A DNA stretch of 64,000 nucleotides. It comes from Thalassomonas actiniarum. GTDB taxonomy: Bacteria; Pseudomonadota; Gammaproteobacteria; Enterobacterales; Alteromonadaceae. The position numbers and the translations under genes are program-made. The stretch lies in the NCBI RefSeq assembly GCF_000948975.2, contig NZ_CP059735.1:1922001-1986000 (forward strand), in the 5' to 3' direction. Below the pieces are notes generated by a model. That model was not told where the DNA came from. It saw only the letters and a list, made by a program, of their open reading frames with translations, and searched no databases. Below, one piece after another: positions 38,101-44,832 of this stretch (its first letter is position 1; the number at the start of each line of letters is the position of its first letter).

Positions 38101-38311
38101 CTATCCGTTTAATTTTGAGCAGCCAATGGAGCTCACCTGGGACCAGGTGAGCGTGCTTACCGAGCATGGCTTGAAGATGGTAGGGAAAACTGAGAATACT
38201 CAGTGGTTGGGGCTATATGGTCCCAAAATTCAGCCTTTTAACTATTTAGAGGTGCTGCAGGTACAGGCACTGAAAGAGATGAGTAACCTGGTTAAGGTGC
38301 AGCAGGGGTAA
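35138..38311 (+). CDS. Two-component-regulator propeller sensor with degenerate GGDEF-like domain
   Basis: A 1057-residue membrane sensor. A signal peptide is followed by many Reg_prop beta-propeller blades (about 45-700) with recurring DxxGNIWIGT or DSKGNIWAGT elements, then a Y_Y_Y domain (about 700-795; YKYRLLGFDQEW), one transmembrane helix (about 805-825) and a coiled coil. The C-terminus starts like a diguanylate cyclase (ATIDKLTGVKSRRYLDIYI) but the GGDEF site reads WSEDTF, so it is probably catalytically dead. The start codon is GTG. It converges on a hybrid histidine kinase gene, and shared regulation is possible. Confidence 0.87.
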   Translation: MKKYLTQITLFVLSLAMTTITAMAKELDSLKPFPANNPLSYQYIKAIAQDKDGFMWFGMQEGLYRYDGYQLMRFHHDSADKNSLAGDIVSDLLVDSKEQLWVATRDGGVSLYRQTSRDFVNFTEKSEALALTDNNVNVLMEDSAGNIWLGTESGLNIIFRQQEPWKVKKIVKNGAVGQGLTHNGIETILQVSEQEVWVGTNGGGISVFDLQGNFIKAQPIVRDGREYAAGKRIKALIQDAADNVWIGTFDGGLIKYDSSNFDYSYYMFDESNYRSLSSNNIEAMYLDSNGNIWIGTDKGMLIYDTALNNFKRYSHSPSNPYSLTNDYVLTFFEDMNQMMWIGTIYGMSRWHPNMTTFNQYDAQKYPALKNDPIMGFTQLESGKIFISNYSDGIYELSLKDDKITPFAFNKAFKGLRVITLTAEENTLWVGTRAAGLFKVNLDTGNIENFKYDHLNQHSLSANSITDIIRDSRGILWVSTYHKGINRLNDDGTFTRFEMKTPVSGKGPNTNNILQILEDKQGYLWLATYGGGLNRFDPKTERFVYISHDENDSKSLSSDVVHNMFQDSKGNIWAGTQVSLNLLSHENLLNEHYEFEHFNSQKGMKSRLAYGISEDTIGNIWFSSNHGLSRYSRENDSFKHFGTSHGLRSLEYVSGSVFTAFDNRLYFGSTKGFTSVNPDEIGQNQPAPEVRLTNILKLNESMTFDLSLSELSSLVFDYNDHLISFEYVGLHYFEPESTLYKYRLLGFDQEWIDAGKLRRATYTNLPAGNYQLQIIAGNNDNVWSEPRTLDIIVKAAPWFSWWAYLLYIITIAVAILAYSRFLHRKLLLEQQQRIFLKQQIKDKTQEFQLKNVELEQANKQLENAATIDKLTGVKSRRYLDIYIEQASQLMSQIHQNILPVQRSILPRLYIFMVKLRDASQVNNSQLLNLTDLLLYSRNQDDLVIRWSEDTFAVIGYEKEENARELAIRLSDRFEHILGGLTQVDMAYSFYPFNFEQPMELTWDQVSVLTEHGLKMVGKTENTQWLGLYGPKIQPFNYLEVLQVQALKEMSNLVKVQQG

Positions 38312-38551
38312 ACCCGGGCTTTACTGTCAATGATAATCGCCAGGGGCTGCAAAGGCGCTCTGGCGTCTACCGTTATTGGAAGTTGTTATTTGGCAATAAT
38401 GAATCAGCCGGCAGCCGTTAATACCGGGAAGCTGCCCAGGTCATGCTTTTACAGCGCCGGCAATAGCAAGTTAGAATGCCAAGAGATACTAAAAGCTTTC
38501 GCCTGTTCTCCTGGCGCTGTCGTCCCATAGCTGTGAAGCTAAGTCGTTAAT

Positions 38552-41500
38552 TTACTCGTCTTCATCTGTTTGCACTTGCTGCTGATATTGTTTAGGGGTG
38601 CACTGGAACATCTCTTTAAAACAGCGGCCGAAATAAGTTTGCGAAGAAAAACCGACATCCAGGGCGATACGTCCGATCTGGGCGCCGCTTTTGAGTAGTT
38701 CCTGCGCTTTTTTCAGCCTGAATTCTTTGATGAAGTTATTTGGCGTTGTACCCAGCAGCACTTTGATCCGCCTTTGCAGCTGGCGCTCGCTCATGGCCAG
38801 CTCTTTTGATAACGCACTGATATCCAAGGACGGGTCTGAATAATGTTTCGCTACCATGGCTTCAAGCTTATTCAGGAACTTCTCATCCTGGTTGACGCTT
38901 TCGCTGGTATCTTCCGCCAGTTTGGAGACATTCTCCTGCGAGGTAATGCGCCGCTCCTGCTTCTGGGTATCCTGGAACTTATTGAGATAGGTTTGCTGTA
39001 ATTTTTGCCGGTTTTCAATCAGGTTTTGGATCCGCGTCAGCAACTCATTATGGTTGAAAGGTTTGCTCAGGTATTCATCGGCATTTAAATTCAGTCCCTG
39101 CAAGCGGCTTTCCAGATCCGAACGTGCCGTCAATAAAATCACCGGAATATGGGCGGTCATTTCATTTTGTTTGATTTGCTGCAGCACTTCAAAACCGTCG
39201 ATGCCGGTAAGCATTAAATCACAGACGATCAGATCCGGCAGGTATTCGTTGGCCAGCTGAAGTCCCAATTCGCCGCTGCCGGCAAGAATACAGTGGTGCC
39301 TTTGCTCTATCACCTGTTTGATATGGCTTTGCATATCGATGTTATCTTCAATCACCAGCACCACCTGGTGGGAATGCTGCGCCTGGCTGCTTGATACCGT
39401 ACGCTGCTCTTCCAGCAGGGAAGAGACCTCATTTTCCGATAAACTGATGGGTAATTGTTTTTCCTGCAACCTGGGGCTGGCCATAGGGATGGACAGGCTG
39501 AATTTACTGCCCTGGCCTTGTTCGCTGACCAGGTTAATACGCCAGTTATGGGTTTTCACCAGTTCATTGACCAGGGAAAGACCGATGCCGACGCCGAAGG
39601 TGCCCTGGTTCAAGACATCATCGGCCCGCTGAAAGCGTTCGAAAATTTTGCTTTGTGACTGCTTATTGATACCTATGCCCGAGTCGATAATATCGAGAAT
39701 AATGGTATCTTGCTCGGTATAGGCATTAACCTTGATAAAACCGCCTGCCGGGGTATATTTAACGGCATTGGCGAGCAGGTTGAAGATGATTTTTTCAAAG
39801 GCCTGGGCATCACATTCAATCCAGAGATCATCCGGGATCTGGCTGGAAAATTCCAGTTTGCTCTGAGACGACAGGCGGCAGAAGGAGTCAAGCGGCATGG
39901 CCATCAAGGTTTGCAGCCGGTAGGTATCCAGGGATAACTTGGGGTTATCGCTTAACCTGGATAATTCCAGCAACTGTTCCACCATACGCACTAAACGCAA
40001 GCCGTTTCTTTTTGCCGTGGTCAGGTCGTCATTTTCTTCTTCGTTGCTGCCCTTGAGGATATAGCGGTCGATTATGCCGTTGATTATGGTTAACGGCGTC
40101 CTGAATTCATGGGAAATATTGGCAATGAATTTATCTTTTAATTCCAGCGCCTGTTTTTCGGCGAGTTTGCGCGCCGTCAGGTTAATAAAAGTGATCACAA
40201 TCAACGGCTGGGCTTCGCGCACGGCCCATTGCAGCTCCGCCTGGGTTGGGAACTCGGTGCCATCTGAGCGTATGGCGCTGCATTCCACCGATATGCCCAG
40301 CTCTTTACGCTGCAAGGAATAGACATTACTTTGAAAATCAAAGAAATAAAACATCTCATCCTTATCTGAAAATAAAGCGCTGACATTGGTGCCTTTTAAT
40401 TCCTGCTCCAGGCTTTGAAACATTTGTACAGCCGCCGGGTTTGCCGACAAGATCTCTCCCTGGATGGAGGTGGTGAGAATGGCATTATTGGATGCCCGCA
40501 CTATGGCTTTATCCTCACTGTTAAGAAAGGCATCGGTGATCTTGTCGTTGGCGGAGGTCAGCTCCTTAATCTCTTCTTTTTGCTCCAGGATATTAAGGGC
40601 CTGCTGGGCGGATAAATCCCGGCGTTGACGGTAAATAATATAAAGCAGGATGGCGCCGATCATCAGCCACAGGGTGACAACTGCGGCCTGCAACGGGGTT
40701 TTCAGGGCATAAAAGTATTGCTGCTCGTGGCCGGCCAGGTGCAGGCCTATCATCACCAGCATTAAGCACAAGGTATAAATTTCCGGATTGCTTTCCCGTT
40801 TGATGACAACCGGATGTCCGGGATGTTTTAAGGTGATATAGGCGGCAAAAATGACCAGGCAATAGGGCAATAACTGCACTAAGGTGGTCAGGTAGCTCTT
40901 GGTAATGAAAATATTGTTGTCAATGGCGATAAAGCGCATGACTTTGGCGATCATCACCACCAGTGCCGCCAGGGTTAACAGAAAGAAGGTCTGGCGCCAG
41001 AAATGATCCTGGCAACTGATCAGGCAGACGAACAGGCGTATGGCAATTAAACCTGTGATCAGTATATGGAACAGGTATGAAGGCTTAAGCTGCTGGTAGA
41101 TCTCATCGGCAAATTCAGCAGGCAATAAGATAAAATAACCATAACAGAGTACGGTAAAGATAATTGCCGGTACCCGGCCGCTGATATTTTTGCTTGGCGG
41201 TGCATCGCCTAAGTGCGGATTGGTTTCTATCGCCAGCAAAATGAAAAAATAAATAAACAGGGATAAAAAATCCCTGGACAGCAGCTGGGCGAGATAATTG
41301 ATGTTCTGTGGCAACAAATAAGCGCACAGGATAAAAACAATGGCGAAAATCAAATATTGCCAGAAAAGTTTCAGCGAGCGTGAGCTGGTTTTCTTAGCAC
41401 ATAGCAGTAGAAAACCTATGCTGGTAAATTGCAATAATAATAGGGCCAGATCAGACAGTTGCTGCTGGGAAAACGACAACCAACGCTCAAGCAAAGCGTA

Positions 41501-41557
41501 GGGGATAAAGGTCGCAAATAGAACTAAGGATAAGAGTTGTTGCTTTGATAATTGCAA
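38552..41557 (-). CDS. Hybrid sensor histidine kinase/response regulator with AraC-type output
   Basis: A 1001-residue one-protein two-component system. The N-terminal 310 residues hold eight or more transmembrane helices, followed by a coiled linker and a PAS domain (about 350-460). Then come HisKA with H483 in NISHEFRTPLT, an HATPase domain (LLANAVKYTP, DSGIGI), a receiver (VVLVIEDN; phosphoacceptor Asp in VCDLMLTGIDG) and a C-terminal AraC helix-turn-helix (LSKELAMSERQLQRRIK to VGFSSQTYFGRCFKEMFQCT). No upstream ATG exists; the frame starts at TTG 41557. Unlike Bacteroidetes hybrid systems, the sensor is membrane-integral rather than a periplasmic propeller. Confidence 0.92.
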   Translation of the reverse strand: MQLSKQQLLSLVLFATFIPYALLERWLSFSQQQLSDLALLLLQFTSIGFLLLCAKKTSSRSLKLFWQYLIFAIVFILCAYLLPQNINYLAQLLSRDFLSLFIYFFILLAIETNPHLGDAPPSKNISGRVPAIIFTVLCYGYFILLPAEFADEIYQQLKPSYLFHILITGLIAIRLFVCLISCQDHFWRQTFFLLTLAALVVMIAKVMRFIAIDNNIFITKSYLTTLVQLLPYCLVIFAAYITLKHPGHPVVIKRESNPEIYTLCLMLVMIGLHLAGHEQQYFYALKTPLQAAVVTLWLMIGAILLYIIYRQRRDLSAQQALNILEQKEEIKELTSANDKITDAFLNSEDKAIVRASNNAILTTSIQGEILSANPAAVQMFQSLEQELKGTNVSALFSDKDEMFYFFDFQSNVYSLQRKELGISVECSAIRSDGTEFPTQAELQWAVREAQPLIVITFINLTARKLAEKQALELKDKFIANISHEFRTPLTIINGIIDRYILKGSNEEENDDLTTAKRNGLRLVRMVEQLLELSRLSDNPKLSLDTYRLQTLMAMPLDSFCRLSSQSKLEFSSQIPDDLWIECDAQAFEKIIFNLLANAVKYTPAGGFIKVNAYTEQDTIILDIIDSGIGINKQSQSKIFERFQRADDVLNQGTFGVGIGLSLVNELVKTHNWRINLVSEQGQGSKFSLSIPMASPRLQEKQLPISLSENEVSSLLEEQRTVSSSQAQHSHQVVLVIEDNIDMQSHIKQVIEQRHHCILAGSGELGLQLANEYLPDLIVCDLMLTGIDGFEVLQQIKQNEMTAHIPVILLTARSDLESRLQGLNLNADEYLSKPFNHNELLTRIQNLIENRQKLQQTYLNKFQDTQKQERRITSQENVSKLAEDTSESVNQDEKFLNKLEAMVAKHYSDPSLDISALSKELAMSERQLQRRIKVLLGTTPNNFIKEFRLKKAQELLKSGAQIGRIALDVGFSSQTYFGRCFKEMFQCTPKQYQQQVQTDEDE

Positions 41558-42019
41558 AAAAAGTGCCCTGTTTTTCTTATAATATTTTATTTGTTTTTAT
41601 TTCGTATATTGACGGTTAACACGTCTTTGCACGTTTTCCGTGGTCGTTAATCTATAATAACAACCGATTAACAGCAAGTAGGGAGCCGGATTAAAAATTG
41701 GTATTTATCGGCACAAAGCTGCAATCCCGGCTGATTATTATATCGCCATTGCTATCTCGGCCACGGATTACTTTGCCGGCAGGGGATTTTGCTTTTACCG
41801 CCAAAGGAAACAGGAACAATAATTATTTGTAACAAAGCAATAATTTTGTGCTTTTGCTGCTTTTAGCACCCGCTCTGCATGGAAAAAGTGAATCGACTCC
41901 TGTATTATCCTGCCCTTAAATTTCCCGCTGTCGGCTAAGCCGGCGGCAGATGTACTTACTCAGTTAAATGTGCTCGCGCTGGCCTACTGTATAACGCCAG
42001 GCAGACTAAGGAACTCATC
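41558..42019. other. 462-bp divergent intergenic region
   Basis: This separates the hybrid kinase (minus) from the aminotransferase (plus) and should carry both promoters. One stem is visible, GCTGTCGGC with GCCGGCGGC around TAA (about 41927-41947, two G-T pairs), roughly 75 bp before the aminotransferase. No ORF or known riboswitch is recognised. Confidence 0.5.
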
Positions 42020-43342
42020 ATGACCAATACCAAAAAACCAACAAGTACGACTTTGTTGGAGCAGGCTCACACCCATATGCCTTTGGGGGTTGCCGACAGT
42101 TACCGTTATTGGGGTGAAGACAATACCGTTTTTGTTAAAAGCATGAAGGGCTGTCAGATCACCGATAGCGATGATCAGGTTTTTGTCGATTTTCGCCTGG
42201 CTTACGGTCCTATCATTCTTGGCTACCGGGACAGCCGTGTTGATGAGCAAGTGACCCGTACCATTACCGAACGCGGCACTATTTCCGGGTTTTCCACCGA
42301 TCTTGACAGCGATGTTGTCAGCCTGATCAAAAGCCTGTGCCCGAATATTGAAAAAATGCGGTTTGCCAATTCCGGTACCGAAGCGGTTATCGGCGCGGTT
42401 CGTACCGCCCGGGGATTTACCGGCTGTAATAAAGTTGTGGTGGTTGAAGGCGGTTTCCACGGTTTATATGATGAAATGATGTGGAAGTCCGATGTTGATA
42501 ACTGGAACAGCGAGGTTCAGGAAAAGCCGGAAATTATTCCTTTTGGCGCCGGTATTCCCGAAAGTACCCGTGAGCACCAGGAAAGTGTACCGTTAAATGA
42601 CTTTGCTGCCATCGATGATGTGTTCGCCCGTCTTGGTGATGATATTGCCGCGATTGTTATTGAGCCGATTATGGGCAACTGCGGCAGCATCGCCGCGACC
42701 CAGGAATATATGCAAAAGCTGCGTGATATCTGTGATCAACACGGCGCCATGCTGATCATGGATGAAGTGAAAACCGGTTTTCGTGTTGCCAAAGGCGGAG
42801 TACAGGAGCTTTACGGCATCAAGGCAGACTTGACCACTTATGCCAAGGCCATGGGGAACGGTTACCCGGTAGCGGCTTTTGGCGGCCGGGCTGATGTGAT
42901 GGATAAGATCAGCTTTGATAAAGACGGCGTAACCCATGGCGGCACCTACACCGCCAATATGATCGCCTTAAGCGCCGCCAAGGCGACTTTGACGGTATTA
43001 AGTGAAACCGATGCCCTGGCCACCATCAATAAAGTGGGCGCTGATATTCAGCAGGTATTGTCCCGCGTATTTGACAAGTTTGGCATCGAGCACAGGTTTG
43101 CCGGGCCGGATTCCATGTTTGGTGTGCATTTTGGCAATGAAGTGCCGCAAAATTACCGTGACTGGAAAAAAACCGATAGTGAGCTTTATACCAGGTTTGC
43201 CTTTAACCTGATTGCCAACGGTGTGATGTTAGAACCTGACTCTCGCGAACCCTGGTTTATTTGTGAAGCCCATAAAGAGATGGATTTAAACTGGTTGGAA
43301 GACGTGGCGAATAAGGCCATGGAAAAAGCCCTGAACGACTAA
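42020..43342 (+). CDS. Class III PLP aminotransferase, glutamate-1-semialdehyde aminomutase-like
   Basis: A 440-residue PLP enzyme of the class III (GSAM-like) family. The N-terminus PLGVADSYRYWGEDNTVFVK, FANSGTEAVIGAVRTARGFT and the phosphate-binding region VEGGFHGLYDE are characteristic. The PLP-pairing aspartate is D248 (LIMDEVKTGF) and the Schiff-base lysine K276 (TTYAKAMGNGYP). The Gly-rich N-terminal motif differs from genuine HemL, and the gene is not near heme genes, so another amino-group substrate is likely. It is monocistronic with a strong terminator. Confidence 0.88.
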   Translation: MTNTKKPTSTTLLEQAHTHMPLGVADSYRYWGEDNTVFVKSMKGCQITDSDDQVFVDFRLAYGPIILGYRDSRVDEQVTRTITERGTISGFSTDLDSDVVSLIKSLCPNIEKMRFANSGTEAVIGAVRTARGFTGCNKVVVVEGGFHGLYDEMMWKSDVDNWNSEVQEKPEIIPFGAGIPESTREHQESVPLNDFAAIDDVFARLGDDIAAIVIEPIMGNCGSIAATQEYMQKLRDICDQHGAMLIMDEVKTGFRVAKGGVQELYGIKADLTTYAKAMGNGYPVAAFGGRADVMDKISFDKDGVTHGGTYTANMIALSAAKATLTVLSETDALATINKVGADIQQVLSRVFDKFGIEHRFAGPDSMFGVHFGNEVPQNYRDWKKTDSELYTRFAFNLIANGVMLEPDSREPWFICEAHKEMDLNWLEDVANKAMEKALND

Positions 43343-43360
43343 TCCCCGTTATCTCATTTC

Positions 43361-43393
43361 GACGGTACGCAGTCTGTGTGCCGTCTTTTTTTC
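43361..43393 (+). terminator. Strong terminator after the aminotransferase
   Basis: GACGGTACGCA pairs with TGTGTGCCGTC (11 pairs, two wobbles, 3-nt loop), followed by seven T residues. Confidence 0.88.
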
Positions 43394-43517
43394 TGCTGTT
43401 ATCGGCTTTCTTTTTACCGGCTTGTTATTACCCGTTTATTGTTTATGATTCACAGCCAAGTTGCTGTGAGCAGATTTGTGCTGCGGCAGATCTGAGGATT
43501 TATTAGTGCAGATAATA

Positions 43518-43549
43518 TTCAGGGAGATATCGTTAGATATCTCCCTGAA
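43518..43549. terminator. 14-bp perfect hairpin between convergent genes
   Basis: TTCAGGGAGATATC and GATATCTCCCTGAA surround a GTTA loop, just downstream of the minus-strand PEP-CTERM gene. A T-rich tail is weak on both strands; it may end the minus-strand transcript or stabilise its 3' end. Confidence 0.5.
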
Positions 43550-43590
43550 ATAAAAGAAGGGCAGGTGTTGAACAGCTGTTTATCGGGCGT

Positions 43591-44454
43591 TTATAAAACA
43601 GCCGGCTGCAATTTTTTCGTTGTCACTTTGCGGCGGGCAATTATACCACCCAGGCCTAACAGCAGCAGTAACAGGGTTTCCGGCTCAGGTACATCAACCG
43701 GGGTATCGCCGTTGATGGACACTAAACCTTCAATAATGTCGTTGGCACATGACATGGCCCAGCGGAAGGCGATTTGATTGGCAGTAGCCAGTGCGGTGCC
43801 GGCAACATCAAATTCGAAACTGATCAGGTTGTAGCTGATGCCGTTCATGCTGTAGACATTTTCTGTGGTATTCCAGTAACTCCAGTTATCATGGATGTTA
43901 TCGTAAGCATTACCATTGTATCTGGTGGCGCTGTTCAGGGAAACCGTTTGATCGTGTCTGGCACTGTTATGTTTTTCGCTGGAGGTGGTCAGATCATTTT
44001 GATCAAAACCTGATACTAACCGGCCATAACCTTGGGTTTCATCCCGGTCTGTCCAGTGCTGATTCCTGTTTTTTTTGTAATCGTATATGGTATAGGCGTA
44101 ATTCCAGTCGGTGCCGGTATTGCTAGTACCGCTGTCGGAATATCTGTCGTCTGGCGCAGGGTTCCAGGGATTGGCATTGGGATCTGAGGGATCTGCCGAC
44201 ATAAAAAGGTCGCCCATTTGATAGCTATGATTGCCTGAGAAAGCGGTATAAATGCCGACACTCATAGTGGTGCCTGTGCGGCTGACTACCATTTGATCAA
44301 TATCAAATTGAGATTCTTCTCCATAGACGTCATTGCCGTAACCGGCGCCGATATAATTATCCATGATGCTGGTTGCCGGAATATCGGCGGCAACCGCGAC
44401 AACACTGCTAAATGTTATGGATAATGCGGTTATCCACTTGCTAATTTTTTTCAT
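43591..44454 (-). CDS. PEP-CTERM sorting-domain protein
   Basis: A 287-residue secreted protein: signal peptide (about 1-23), an Asn-, Tyr-, Asp- and Ser-rich body of about 235 residues with no other recognised domain, and a C-terminal PEP-CTERM signal made of VDVPEPETLLLL, a short hydrophobic helix and the basic tail ARRKVTTKK. Such proteins are thought to be handled by exosortase in exopolysaccharide-producing bacteria. It is divergent from the PrsT-like TPR gene. No exosortase gene is in the window. Confidence 0.9.
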   Translation of the reverse strand: MKKISKWITALSITFSSVVAVAADIPATSIMDNYIGAGYGNDVYGEESQFDIDQMVVSRTGTTMSVGIYTAFSGNHSYQMGDLFMSADPSDPNANPWNPAPDDRYSDSGTSNTGTDWNYAYTIYDYKKNRNQHWTDRDETQGYGRLVSGFDQNDLTTSSEKHNSARHDQTVSLNSATRYNGNAYDNIHDNWSYWNTTENVYSMNGISYNLISFEFDVAGTALATANQIAFRWAMSCANDIIEGLVSINGDTPVDVPEPETLLLLLLGLGGIIARRKVTTKKLQPAVL

Positions 44455-44832
44455 CGTCCACCCTTACTAAACTGCTACGCCCTTCATTGACGTATTTATG
44501 GTCACCAATGCATGAATATTTGCGCTGAAATATCGGCTAAAATGCGCCGTTGTCAAAAAGCATACACCTAAGCTGGATTATACAAAAAACAGACCAAAAT
44601 TGGAAACTTAAATATTTACCGGGTTTTAGCCGGCTTTTTGTATAAATTAAGTAAAAAGTGTCATGGATTTGTAAAAGAAGTAGACAGCTAAATAACGGCA
44701 AGATCACAAACTGCTTTCAACAGCCTGGCGTCAACCGGGATAAGTTATTTCACTTAACCGGTAAAATATTTTACCATAGCGCTAACTTGTCGCTTTTTCA
44801 TGTTGTCTTTATTGATGCCAGAACTTTCATCT
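44455..44832. other. Divergent intergenic region between the PEP-CTERM and PrsT genes
   Basis: About 378 bp of AT-rich DNA which must hold promoters for both PEP-CTERM-related genes. Apart from short T- and A-runs no operator, RNA or ORF stands out. Confidence 0.45.

Noticed and set aside
38330-38530. 66-codon frame between the propeller sensor and the hybrid kinase
   Set aside because: No ribosome-binding site, unusual composition and a position in the gap between convergent genes; more likely chance.
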